A stretch of 33,045 bases of DNA from positions 1 to 33,045 of the forward strand of contig DGOT01000085.1 of the NCBI GenBank assembly GCA_002389465.1. The letters run 5' to 3'. Each line of letters starts with the position of its first letter. Position 1 is the first letter of the stretch. Below are positions 13,825 through 21,779 of the stretch, in pieces. A program made the translations under genes and the position numbers. The stretch comes from Bacteroidales bacterium UBA4459 (GTDB taxonomy: Bacteria > Bacteroidota > Bacteroidia > Bacteroidales > F082). Under the pieces are notes generated by a model that saw only the letters and a program-made list of their open reading frames with translations, did no database searches and was not told the origin of the DNA.

Positions 13825-14235
13825 TTACGGTTTGGTGAGTTGTGCCCTTCTGTCCAGCAATTCGTCTATTTGCTCAGCTGTGAGGTTCGGGTCTTTCAGT
13901 ATTTCGTCAATTTTTTTAATGTCACTTTCGGAAGTGTCAATCTCAACTACCGGAACTTCTTCTTCGGCTTCGATAAAATCAAACTCTTCACCCAATTCTT
14001 CTCTGAGTTGTTTTACCAGTGTCCGTACCATTTCTTTAACAGGCGCGCCAAACTGCCCCTGTAGCTGGCTGGCAATTTGATCTTTCATGTCCTCGTAATT
14101 GTTAAAAAAGAACTGAAACTGCTGCAACATGTTCTTATCAACCCCCGGAATATCATCCATCGATTTCTCTTCCACCAGTTTTTTAAACAGCCTGAAAAGC
14201 TCGTCTAGGTCGTGTCTGAAATTTTCGTCTTCCAT
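13825..14235 (-). CDS. Acidic coiled-coil protein of unknown function
   Basis: A 136-residue protein without signal peptide or membrane segment, thus cytoplasmic. It is strongly acidic (DDLDELFRLF, EELGEEFDFIEAEEEVPVVEID, DEILKDPNLTAEQIDELLDRRAQL). The N-terminal ~85 residues look like amphipathic helices; the C-terminal ~35 contain a short helical hairpin resembling a small dimerisation module. I do not recognise the family. It is first in a probable operon with the TlpA protein (23-nt gap), and lnt lies 83 nt upstream on the same strand. It has a close promoter (-7 box 8 nt before the ATG). The phase-consistent reading and operon position support a real gene. Confidence 0.7.
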   Translation of the reverse strand: MEDENFRHDLDELFRLFKKLVEEKSMDDIPGVDKNMLQQFQFFFNNYEDMKDQIASQLQGQFGAPVKEMVRTLVKQLREELGEEFDFIEAEEEVPVVEIDTSESDIKKIDEILKDPNLTAEQIDELLDRRAQLTKP

Positions 14236-14243
14236 GATAACGC

Positions 14244-14251
14244 CAAAATTA
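14244..14251 (-). promoter_or_regulatory. -7 element for the acidic 136-aa protein gene
   Basis: On the minus strand TAATTTTG matches TAnnTTTG exactly, leaving only 8 nt to the ATG. The transcript leader must be very short. Confidence 0.5.
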
Positions 14252-14318
14252 GGTATTATTTAATTTTTCCATCGTTTTGTTAACGGTTATTAACAAACTA
14301 AATTATACATATCAAAAA

Positions 14319-15929
14319 TTAAACCAGGCTTTTATTCTTCTTAAGAATGCCATTTACAATGGAAATTAATAGGAGGGAAATGCTGATGAATACCGACACA
14401 CGAGCAATATAGTCACCGTTTTTAACATAATATGTCAATTTGTCGTTCACATTGATTTGTTGGCTGATTACAGCAGGCTCCCAATAGGCGGTTTCTTGAA
14501 AGACGTCGCCACGTTGATTGATAAATGCCGAAATTCCGGTATTTGCCGAACGGGCAACACTTCGGCGCGTTTCAATGGCCCTCAGCACCGAAAAGAGAAA
14601 ATGTTGCCGGTGACCGGGCGTATTTCCCCACCAACCGTCGTTAGTGATGACAAAGATGAAACCAGCGCCTTCGTTGATAGTATGTGCCACAAATTCGCCA
14701 TAAACCGATTCGTAACAGATAACAGGAGCTACTTTGCGGTTTTGTTGGTCGGTTAAAACAAAAATTTTGTTGTCGGTTCCCAGCGAACCTATGGTGCCAC
14801 CCAAATCAATAGCCAGATTTTCGAGTGGTTTTAAAATACCCCACGAAGGCATGTTCTCCACTCCCGGTGTGAGTTTCGATTTGTGATATAATTGTATTTG
14901 GGAAGAAGTATCAATTAAAAGAGCTGTATTGTATGCGTAATAATAATTATCAGTATCGGAAAATCGGCGGGCAGCATGGTTTCTCTTTTCGCTTTTTTTA
15001 ATTTCCCGGTAGGTGGAAGCACCAATCACGATGGATAGCTGTGGATGTTCTTCTGTATATTGTTTGAGTTTGCTGATGAGGGGGGACCATTCGATATGGC
15101 TTTCCCAGATACTGTTACTGCCACCATACAGGGTTGACTCAGGAAACACTATAAAATCAGTTGTTTCCGCAACCTTCATGTCTGCCAACGCAAGATTTTT
15201 CTCAAGAAGCACTAGGGGATCTTTGTTGTATTGCTCGTTATAAGGATCCGTATTGGGCTGTACCACAACCACTTCTATAGGGTCTTCTTTTTCCGTGTAC
15301 TTATCGTACATGATAAACGAAACAATGATCGGTACAAACAGCAGCAGTACAAGCAATACCCTGTTGGCATTCAGCCGCATACCGGTTACCTGTTTAAGCC
15401 CAAGCTCGATAATATGGTAAGCCACAATATTTACAATAATAACCCAGGCGGTACCTCCCAACGTTCCGGTGTATTCATACCACTGGATCCATTTCGGGGT
15501 GGAAGCGAATACATTGCCGAGGTTGAGCCACGACCATGTGAGTTCCCAGTTCATATGGAAATACTCCCAACTGATCCAGTAAAACAACAGAATAAAGAAA
15601 CCCGTCCGGTTTTGTGAGAACCATATTTTACTTCGGTGGAAAAGGTAAAAAACAACTGCCACGAAAAGAGAGTTCAGAGCAATGGCCAGGATAGAGCCCA
15701 CATCGGTTGAGTACCATATCCACCAGGTGGTTAATGCGTTCCAGATAAAAAATGAAAGCCAGGCATACCAGAACATGCCTTTTTTTTTCGCGTCGCCCAG
15801 ATACTGTTGAATGAACAACAATGGAACGAAGGCGACAAAAATCAACGGGGCCAGACCATGTTCGGGCCAAGAGACAGCTAACAGAAGTCCGCTTAGCAGG
15901 GATAATAAAAACAAATGAACCCGTTTCAT
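14319..15929 (-). CDS. lnt: Apolipoprotein N-acyltransferase
   Basis: A 536-residue inner-membrane enzyme that adds the third acyl chain to the N-terminal cysteine of lipoproteins, completing their maturation. Six or more hydrophobic helices span ~5-210 (e.g. LLSLLSGLLLAVSWP, LAIALNSLFVAVVFYLF, VLLVLLLFVPIIVSFI). A periplasmic nitrilase/CN-hydrolase domain (~220-505) carries the triad Glu264 (FPESTLYGG), Lys352 (YHKSKLTPGVE) and Cys405 (PVICYESVYGE). A final hydrophobic helix closes the protein. I start at ATG 15929; the preceding in-frame TTG is less likely. Lipoproteins in this window (4015, 10485) would be substrates. It seems to be transcribed alone from a weak promoter near 15949-15956 (TAAATTAG). 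Confidence 0.93.
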   Translation of the reverse strand: MKRVHLFLLSLLSGLLLAVSWPEHGLAPLIFVAFVPLLFIQQYLGDAKKKGMFWYAWLSFFIWNALTTWWIWYSTDVGSILAIALNSLFVAVVFYLFHRSKIWFSQNRTGFFILLFYWISWEYFHMNWELTWSWLNLGNVFASTPKWIQWYEYTGTLGGTAWVIIVNIVAYHIIELGLKQVTGMRLNANRVLLVLLLFVPIIVSFIMYDKYTEKEDPIEVVVVQPNTDPYNEQYNKDPLVLLEKNLALADMKVAETTDFIVFPESTLYGGSNSIWESHIEWSPLISKLKQYTEEHPQLSIVIGASTYREIKKSEKRNHAARRFSDTDNYYYAYNTALLIDTSSQIQLYHKSKLTPGVENMPSWGILKPLENLAIDLGGTIGSLGTDNKIFVLTDQQNRKVAPVICYESVYGEFVAHTINEGAGFIFVITNDGWWGNTPGHRQHFLFSVLRAIETRRSVARSANTGISAFINQRGDVFQETAYWEPAVISQQINVNDKLTYYVKNGDYIARVSVFISISLLLISIVNGILKKNKSLV

Positions 15930-16014
15930 CAATTTAATAGTTGAAGTGCTAATTTAATTCAATTATTCATACATCCGGGAAGCCTTTGTTAAGTTGTTGT
16001 TAAAGTTGGAGTTC

Positions 16015-16878
16015 TTAAACAGGGAGGTTTTCTTGCAGGAATGCTGTCACTTTAGTCCAAAACCCTTTTTCGTGATGGCAATCCGAGTGCCCTCTGTCGG
16101 GCTGATTCCATAAATGAACTTTTCCTTCTTTACCTGCCCGGTACAATTTTTCGGCCTGTTTATAAGGAACCGTAACGTCTTTTTCACCGTGGATCAGTAA
16201 AAATACGGCCTCAGAATTATGGATGTGTTTTTGCGGAGCGATGTCAGAAAATTTAAAACCTACTTTATGCTCCAGATAGCTTAAGGTCAGCTTAATGATC
16301 GGCGTGGGAATGTAATGATCGCGTAGCTGTTTTATCATCACTTCGCGCGGGTTGGCGAAAGCCCCAACGGTGATAACGGCTCTGATACGCTCATCATGTG
16401 CTGCTGCATAGATGGAAGCCGCCCCTCCAATAGAAAGGCCGATGAGGCCTATTCTGCTGTCATGAATGAACCCTTTTTCAAAACCATGATCAATAACTGA
16501 CCGGATATCTTCAGCGAATTTCAACATGGTCGAAAAACTATCTTTATCACTGCTGCCATGGTTTCTCGAATCAAACGCAATCAGGTTGAAGCCTTTCTCG
16601 TGCAAATTTCTGATGTACGGCATCATCCGTCCGGCATTCCGGCCCCAGCCATGTATCAGGATGATAGTCGGCGCTGCATTGTTGCCGGGGATCCACCAGC
16701 CGTAAAGTACTGTATTGTTGTTTGCCGGAATCTGTATCTCTTCAAACGGAATGTCAAAATCATCCGGAGTTTTGTCGTGTATTCTGACCGGATTTTTAAA
16801 TGATTTTGTGATCATTAGAAATAGTCCCAATGAGGCGGCCAGAAGAAATAAAAATATCCAGACAAATATCATAGCCAT
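16015..16878 (-). CDS. Alpha/beta hydrolase, membrane-anchored
   Basis: A 287-residue serine hydrolase. One N-terminal membrane helix (~3-24) anchors it. The alpha/beta-hydrolase core has the oxyanion strand IILIHGWGRN, the nucleophile elbow GLSIGG with Ser149, the acid in GEKDVTVP (Asp234) and His264 in DRGHSDCH. The family includes esterases, BAAT-like acyltransferases and peptidases; the substrate cannot be inferred. The gene starts 3 nt after hflX and is the third member of a trpS-hflX-hydrolase operon. Confidence 0.87.
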   Translation of the reverse strand: MAMIFVWIFLFLLAASLGLFLMITKSFKNPVRIHDKTPDDFDIPFEEIQIPANNNTVLYGWWIPGNNAAPTIILIHGWGRNAGRMMPYIRNLHEKGFNLIAFDSRNHGSSDKDSFSTMLKFAEDIRSVIDHGFEKGFIHDSRIGLIGLSIGGAASIYAAAHDERIRAVITVGAFANPREVMIKQLRDHYIPTPIIKLTLSYLEHKVGFKFSDIAPQKHIHNSEAVFLLIHGEKDVTVPYKQAEKLYRAGKEGKVHLWNQPDRGHSDCHHEKGFWTKVTAFLQENLPV

Positions 16879-16881
16879 GCT

Positions 16882-18081
16882 TTAATACAAAAAGTCGTTA
16901 TACGGATATCTGACGGAATGAACATCGCGAATGTGGTTGTAAAGCATGTCTTTGAATGCTTTAAAATTTTCTTTGGTTTTAGCTGAAAGAAAAATACACG
17001 GATGGTTGTCTTTGGCCATCCAGCTTGTTTTCAACTCTTCCAGGCTGATATTTTCTCTGGTAGCCGGTGTCAGGTCATCCTCCTCCTTTTCAATAAAGGT
17101 GTAAGCATCAATTTTATTAAACGCCATGATTACCGTTTTGTCGCCGGCACCAATCTCTGCCAGCGTTTTATTTACCGTTTTAATCTGGTCTTCAAATTCG
17201 GGATGCGAAATGTCCACCACATGCACAAGGATATCTGATTCACGCACCTCATCCAGGGTAGATTTGAACGACTCCACCAGCCCGTGCGGCAGCTTTCGTA
17301 TAAAGCCGACGGTGTCAGATAACAGAAACGGCAGGTTTTCAATAACAACTTTTCTAACTGTCGTGTCCAGTGTGGCGAACAATTTATTTTCGGCAAAGAT
17401 GTCCGACTTGCTGATGAGGTTCATCAAGGTAGATTTCCCCACATTAGTATAACCCACCAGTGCAACCCGCACCAGTTTCCCTCTGTTTTTACGCTGGGTG
17501 GCTTTTTGCTTGTCAATCTGTACCAGTTTCTTTTTCAGCAGGGCTATTTTATCGCGGATGATCCGGCGGTCGGTTTCAATTTCTGTTTCTCCGGGTCCGC
17601 GGAGGCCAATACCTCCCCGCTGCCGCTCAAGGTGCGTCCACATACGAGTCAGTCGGGGTAATAAATACTGGTATTGAGCCAGTTCCACCTGCACTTTGGC
17701 ATGAGCCGTCTGGGCACGTTTGGCAAAAATGTCGAGGATCAGGTTGGTGCGGTCGAGGATTTTGCATTCCAACATCTTTTCCAGGTTACGGATCTGTGAA
17801 GGGCCCAACTCATCGTCAAATACTACCAGGTCAATTTCCGCCGCTTTCACGTACTGCATGATCTCTTCCAGTTTGCCACTGCCCACAAATGTTTTGGAAT
17901 TGGCAGTGGACAATGCCTGCAGAAAACGGGCTTCCACTTCGCCACCGGCTGTCTGAACCAGAAAGGCCAGTTCATCAAGGTATTCATCTGCTTTCTTTCT
18001 GTCAATGTTGGCAGTGATCAGACCGACCAGCACCGCTCGTTCAGGCTGTTGTTTAAGGCTGTTCTCTTTTTTCTCCAGCAT
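16882..18081 (-). CDS. hflX: GTPase HflX, ribosome-associated
   Basis: A 399-residue ribosome-splitting/rescue GTPase that acts on stalled or heat-damaged 70S ribosomes. The N-terminal HflX domain (~15-200) includes GSGKLEEI, VFDDELGPSQIRNLE, ILDRTNLILDIFAKRA and the glycine-rich GGIGLRGPGETEIETDRR loop. The G domain follows with G1 GYTNVGKST (210-218), switch II DTVGFIRKLPH (256 onward) and NKID (322-325). Length is near that of E. coli HflX (426). It starts 23 nt after trpS and is followed after 3 nt by the alpha/beta hydrolase, so all three are probably cotranscribed. Confidence 0.95.
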   Translation of the reverse strand: MLEKKENSLKQQPERAVLVGLITANIDRKKADEYLDELAFLVQTAGGEVEARFLQALSTANSKTFVGSGKLEEIMQYVKAAEIDLVVFDDELGPSQIRNLEKMLECKILDRTNLILDIFAKRAQTAHAKVQVELAQYQYLLPRLTRMWTHLERQRGGIGLRGPGETEIETDRRIIRDKIALLKKKLVQIDKQKATQRKNRGKLVRVALVGYTNVGKSTLMNLISKSDIFAENKLFATLDTTVRKVVIENLPFLLSDTVGFIRKLPHGLVESFKSTLDEVRESDILVHVVDISHPEFEDQIKTVNKTLAEIGAGDKTVIMAFNKIDAYTFIEKEEDDLTPATRENISLEELKTSWMAKDNHPCIFLSAKTKENFKAFKDMLYNHIRDVHSVRYPYNDFLY

Positions 18082-18104
18082 TTTTTCTTCCGCTTCAAGC
18101 CCTG

Positions 18105-19112
18105 TTAGTAAATTTTTCTGTAACCAATTATCTCCCGTACTTCACGGACGGTTTTTATAGCGCTTTCATTTGCTTTTTCTGCCCCCATAGCCATCAGCTT
18201 TTTAATATAAGCATCATCGGAAGAGAGCGCCTTGATCTTTTCACGGAAGGGTTCTGTAAAGGCAATAACATCTTCAGCCAGCTGTTTTTTCAGATCACCA
18301 TACCGGATTGTACAATTGTTATATGCCTCATCAAAATGTTTAATAACATCCGGTTTTGACACCACTTCCATTAAAGAGAATAAATTTTGAATGGGCTCGG
18401 GCTTTATCTGGTTCATCTCAGTAGGTCCGCTGTCCGTTACCGCCCGCATCACTTTTTTGCGGATGGAAGCAGGGTCTTCGCCAAGGAAAACAGCATTGCC
18501 TTCACCCTCCGATTTACCCATCTTTCCACTTCCGTCAAGTCCGGGTATTTTAACCAGTTTGTCGCTGAAATTAAATGCACGTGGTATGGGGAAGTAATCT
18601 ACCTTATACATACGGTTGAAACGGCGGGCGAAAGTGCGGGTCATTTCCAGGTTTTGCTCCTGGTCTTTGCCAACGGGTACCAAATGAGATTTATGAATGA
18701 GAATATCGGCAGCCATCAGCGTGGGATAGGTGAGCAGGCCGGCATTGACATTACTGGGTTGTTTGCGTGCTTTTTCCTTAAAAGTGGTCACCCTTTCCAA
18801 TTCGCCGAGGTAGGCATTCATATTCAGGAAAAGGTATAACTCGGCAACAACAGGCACATCGCTCTGCACATATAAGGTAGCTTTTTCGGGATCCAATCCG
18901 GCTGCCAGGTATTCAACAAAAACCTGCTTTACATTTTGTTGTAGGTGATCGGGTTTGGGGTGCGTGGTCAGCATGTGGTAGTCAGCAATGAAAAAGAAAC
19001 ACTCGTTGGTTTCCTGCATCTTTACAAAGTTCTTCACAGCTCCAAAGTAATTACCCAGATGTAAATTTCCTGTGGGACGAATACCGCTTAATACAATTGC
19101 CTTTTTTTCCAT
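18105..19112 (-). CDS. trpS: Tryptophanyl-tRNA synthetase
   Basis: A 335-residue class I aminoacyl-tRNA synthetase that charges tRNA-Trp with tryptophan. The Rossmann-fold signatures are TGNLHLGNY (HIGH-type, residues 14-22) and KMGKS (197-201, KMSKS-type). Further conserved segments include FIADYHMLTT, YPTLMAADIL and VPVGKDQEQNLEMTR. Length matches standard bacterial TrpS (~330). It heads the trpS-hflX-hydrolase operon. Its -7 box lies only 5 nt before the ATG, implying a leaderless transcript. Confidence 0.96.
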   Translation of the reverse strand: MEKKAIVLSGIRPTGNLHLGNYFGAVKNFVKMQETNECFFFIADYHMLTTHPKPDHLQQNVKQVFVEYLAAGLDPEKATLYVQSDVPVVAELYLFLNMNAYLGELERVTTFKEKARKQPSNVNAGLLTYPTLMAADILIHKSHLVPVGKDQEQNLEMTRTFARRFNRMYKVDYFPIPRAFNFSDKLVKIPGLDGSGKMGKSEGEGNAVFLGEDPASIRKKVMRAVTDSGPTEMNQIKPEPIQNLFSLMEVVSKPDVIKHFDEAYNNCTIRYGDLKKQLAEDVIAFTEPFREKIKALSSDDAYIKKLMAMGAEKANESAIKTVREVREIIGYRKIY

Positions 19113-19117
19113 GGCGG

Positions 19118-19125
19118 CAAATTTA
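19118..19125 (-). promoter_or_regulatory. -7 element abutting the trpS start codon
   Basis: On the minus strand TAAATTTG matches TAnnTTTG, with 5 nt to the ATG. No T-box or attenuator can fit upstream of the start, so control by leader RNA seems excluded for this promoter. Confidence 0.55.
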
Positions 19126-19198
19126 GTAAATTAAGAACAAAAGGATAAAAAAAGAGAAGCCCTAAAGCCCCCCTTCCTACAATTCAACGAACGTTTAA

Positions 19199-19864
19199 TT
19201 ATTCATTGAGTTTCTTTTTCACGAGGTAGAAATCAACTTTCTCATCAAAATCACCGTCAATACGTTCCTGCATTTCGTCCAGAGTTTTTGGCGGTGGAAC
19301 GATTGCCAGTTGTCCTTTATTCCAGTCCAGTGGCAGGGCCACACCTTGTTTGTCGGATACCTGCAACGCGTAAAGTGCTCTCAGTATCTCATCCATATTT
19401 CGGCCTACATTCAACGGGTAATACATGATCAGGCGGATTTTTTTAGCGGGGTCTATAAAAAATACAGCACGTACGGCAGCGGTTTCGCTTTCATTGGGCT
19501 GTAACATTCCGTATAATTTCGATACGTTCATGTCGATGTCAGCAATAATCGGGAAGTCGAAATACACGCCGGTATTTTCCCTGACATTATTGACCCAGGC
19601 CAGGTGTGCATGAATACTATCGATGCTCAAACCCATAAGCTCAGTGTTCAGAGCATCAAATTCGCTTTTACGTGTGGCAAACCCACTCATTTCGGTTGTA
19701 CAAACCGGCGTGAAGTCAGCCGGATGCGAGAAGAGCACGATCCACTTGTCTTTGGCATACTCCGAGAGTTTGACAGGTCCTTTGGTAGTTACGGCTTCAA
19801 AATCAGGAGCCGTGTCGCCGATTCTCGGCATCTGGTTTACGGTAATATTCATTTCTTGTTCCAT
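19199..19864 (-). CDS. 1-Cys peroxiredoxin (Prx6 family)
   Basis: A 221-residue thiol peroxidase that reduces hydrogen peroxide and organic peroxides. The peroxidatic cysteine Cys55 sits in HPADFTPVCTTE; no resolving cysteine is visible, and the C-terminal part (LQVSDKQGVALPLDWNKGQLAIVPPP) is typical of Prx6/AhpC-TSA 1-Cys proteins. It is divergent from oxyR, and the shared 124-bp spacer carries OxyR-like sites, so peroxide-induced expression is likely. A second in-frame ATG five codons in (MNITVNQMPRIG) is a possible alternative start. Confidence 0.93.
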   Translation of the reverse strand: MEQEMNITVNQMPRIGDTAPDFEAVTTKGPVKLSEYAKDKWIVLFSHPADFTPVCTTEMSGFATRKSEFDALNTELMGLSIDSIHAHLAWVNNVRENTGVYFDFPIIADIDMNVSKLYGMLQPNESETAAVRAVFFIDPAKKIRLIMYYPLNVGRNMDEILRALYALQVSDKQGVALPLDWNKGQLAIVPPPKTLDEMQERIDGDFDEKVDFYLVKKKLNE

Positions 19865-19912
19865 GATAATTTATTTTTTTAGTTATTAAATTTATTTTCT
19901 GTTTTGCTGAGG

Positions 19913-19944
19913 CAAAGATGCGCATAGTTGTAACATAAGTCAAA
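19913..19944 (-). promoter_or_regulatory. Predicted peroxiredoxin promoter
   Basis: On the minus strand TTTG (19941-19944) is followed after 20 bp by CATCTTTG (19913-19920), one base off TAnnTTTG. A degenerate OxyR-like half-site (ATAG-N7-ATAA, 19924-19938) lies between the two elements. A weak basal promoter of this kind would fit activator dependence. Confidence 0.5.
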
Positions 19945-19964
19945 TCAATAATATTTATTATATC

Positions 19965-19979
19965 ATAGATATTGTCTAT
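19965..19979. promoter_or_regulatory. OxyR-type operator ATAG-N7-CTAT
   Basis: ATAGATATTGTCTAT at 19965-19979 has the ATAG-N7-CTAT arrangement of the E. coli OxyR half-site, including T at position 6. It overlaps the oxyR -7 box (19977-19984) and is centred about 65 bp upstream of the expected peroxiredoxin start point. It could therefore repress oxyR and activate the peroxidase gene. A second, weaker site lies 41 bp to the left. Confidence 0.6.
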
Positions 19980-19984
19980 ATTTG
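19977..19984 (+). promoter_or_regulatory. -7 element of oxyR
   Basis: TATATTTG matches TAnnTTTG. The ATG follows after 4 nt, so the mRNA should be leaderless. The box overlaps the OxyR-type operator. Confidence 0.6.
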
Positions 19985-19988
19985 TCAC

Positions 19989-20927
19989 ATGATAACATTT
20001 ATTCAACTGGAATACATCACGGCACTCGACACTTACAGGCATTTTGCCACAGCCGCCGATAAGTGTTTTGTCACGCAACCGACACTGAGCATGCAGATCA
20101 AAAAACTGGAAGAGGAATTGGAGGTAGTACTTTTCGACCGGACTAAACAACCGGTTATCCCGACTGAACAGGGAAAGCAGGTAATTGCACAAGCACGGGT
20201 AGTGTTGCAGGAAGCGGCAAAAATAGAAAACCTAATCAACGATCTAAAGCAACAGGTAAAGGGTGTGTTACGGATAGGTTTGATCCCTACTGTTGCACCA
20301 TATCTTTTACCCCTGTTTGCCGGTAATTTCAAAGTAACTTATCCTGATGTTGAGCTTATTGTGGAAGAAGCCGTTACCGAAAAAATTGAAAAAATGTTGG
20401 AACAGGACACCCTGGACGTGGGAATTGTAGTCACTCCGCTACATAATAACCAGATTATAGAGCACCCAATATATTACGAGGAAATGCTCATTTATCACCA
20501 TGCCGGACATCCGGTGGCACAGCAACCTGTGATTAAAGTGAATGAAATTGATCCGAATGAGATTTGGCTGCTGGGCGATGGCCATTGTTTCCGCAACCAG
20601 GTGATCAATTTTTGTGATCTTAAAAATATAAAAACCAGTCAGCTACCCTTTAAATTTGAAGCCGGTTCGATAGATACGCTGATGAAGATAATTGACCGGG
20701 AGGGCGGCTACACACTGATCCCCGAACTGGCGGCTTTGGAAAAAGAAGGATCGAAACAGATAAAGAGTTTTGATGGCATCACTCCCTTGCGCGAAGTGAG
20801 CCTGGTTTACACACGTAAGTTCGCCAAAACCCGGCTGATCGAATTGCTGGCCGAAAGTATAAAACAATCCGTACCGGGAAAACTTTTGGACAGAGAAAGA
20901 GGTTCGGTGGTAGAGTGGAGGGAATAA
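19989..20927 (+). CDS. oxyR: LysR-family hydrogen peroxide sensor OxyR
   Basis: A 312-residue LysR-type transcription factor. The winged helix-turn-helix (1-~60) reads QLEYITALDTYRHFATAADKCFVTQPTLSMQIKKLEEEL. The effector domain contains GDGHCFRNQVINFC, in which Cys200 and Cys209 match the redox pair Cys199/Cys208 of E. coli OxyR in sequence context and spacing. This separates it from generic LysR proteins. Peroxide should form the disulfide and switch DNA binding. It is divergent from the peroxiredoxin gene and is the likely regulator of both. The gene ends 23 bp from the convergent radical SAM gene. Confidence 0.94.
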   Translation: MITFIQLEYITALDTYRHFATAADKCFVTQPTLSMQIKKLEEELEVVLFDRTKQPVIPTEQGKQVIAQARVVLQEAAKIENLINDLKQQVKGVLRIGLIPTVAPYLLPLFAGNFKVTYPDVELIVEEAVTEKIEKMLEQDTLDVGIVVTPLHNNQIIEHPIYYEEMLIYHHAGHPVAQQPVIKVNEIDPNEIWLLGDGHCFRNQVINFCDLKNIKTSQLPFKFEAGSIDTLMKIIDREGGYTLIPELAALEKEGSKQIKSFDGITPLREVSLVYTRKFAKTRLIELLAESIKQSVPGKLLDRERGSVVEWRE

Positions 20928-20950
20928 ACTTGACAATGTGTTCTAATCAT

Positions 20951-21730
20951 TCAGGCAAAAACAGCGGTTTTGAAGCCAGCTTGTTCCACCATTTTGGCAA
21001 TAGCTTTCAGTTCATCCTCACTCAATTTTTCAAGGTTGTCAGCCGGGGTACCCCGCTCAAATGTATAGATCATCACCGATTCAGGTTGTATTTTTTTGAC
21101 AAGATGCAACCATGCATCTAACTCTTCTGTCGTTGTATTGTCGCTGTATTGCCCGTTGTATTCGCCGCGGAAAAACAGAGTTTGCAGAATCAGCTTACCA
21201 TCAAAAGCAAGAAGGCCGTCAACAATCTTTTTAAAGCTGATGCCAGCAGCCGGCTGATTGATCAGGTAAAATGTTTTTTCAATGCCGCTGTCCAGTTTCT
21301 GGATATTCAGCTCGATCTTTTTTAATGCTTCAACTACTACCGGCTTATGTAACATACTGGCATTTGAAAGAACACTGATTTTTGCTTTCGGCGCATATTG
21401 GTTACGGATATTGATCGTGTCATCAATAATGGCTGCAAAGTCGGGGTGTACCGTAGGTTCGCCGTTACCGGCAAACGTAATGGTGTCCGGTTCGTTGACG
21501 GTGCCTTTTAACTCTTTGAGCTTTTCGGTGAGGCGTGCAATCAACTTTTCCCTTTTGGGCAAAATAATCTTTTCCCCTTTTTTGATTTCCGTCCACCCGC
21601 ATTCGCAGTAAATGCAATTGAAATTGCAGTATTTACTGTTGTCGGGCAGGAGATTGATGCCCAATGAAACACCCAGCCGCCTGCTGTAAACAGGCCCGAA
21701 AACCACTTTATCAAATAAAAATCCTGCCAC
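20951..21730 (-). CDS. Radical SAM Fe-S protein (COG0731-like)
   Basis: A 259-residue radical S-adenosylmethionine protein. The cluster-binding motif is C-x3-C-x2-C in KYCNFNCIYCECG (Cys35, Cys39, Cys42), preceded by GPVYSRRLGVSLGINLLP, a hallmark of this subfamily. FAGNGEPTVHPDF is the GGE-like SAM contact. The family is related to wyosine-forming TYW1 but its bacterial substrate is not established. The start is GTG at 21730, as no upstream ATG fits. Its -7 box lies 15 nt upstream, back to back with that of the polyprenyl synthase gene. Confidence 0.88.
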   Translation of the reverse strand: MAGFLFDKVVFGPVYSRRLGVSLGINLLPDNSKYCNFNCIYCECGWTEIKKGEKIILPKREKLIARLTEKLKELKGTVNEPDTITFAGNGEPTVHPDFAAIIDDTINIRNQYAPKAKISVLSNASMLHKPVVVEALKKIELNIQKLDSGIEKTFYLINQPAAGISFKKIVDGLLAFDGKLILQTLFFRGEYNGQYSDNTTTEELDAWLHLVKKIQPESVMIYTFERGTPADNLEKLSEDELKAIAKMVEQAGFKTAVFA

Positions 21731-21745
21731 GGAAAATGTTTTTCA

Positions 21746-21765
21746 CAAAAATAGGTTTAAATTTG
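21746..21765. promoter_or_regulatory. Back-to-back divergent promoters
   Basis: TATTTTTG on the minus strand (21746-21753) and TAAATTTG on the plus strand (21758-21765) are both exact TAnnTTTG matches with only 4 bp between them. They serve the radical SAM gene (GTG 15 nt away) and the polyprenyl synthase gene (ATG 14 nt away). The two polymerase footprints overlap. Confidence 0.6.
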
Positions 21766-21779
21766 ATTTTGATTCTGCC

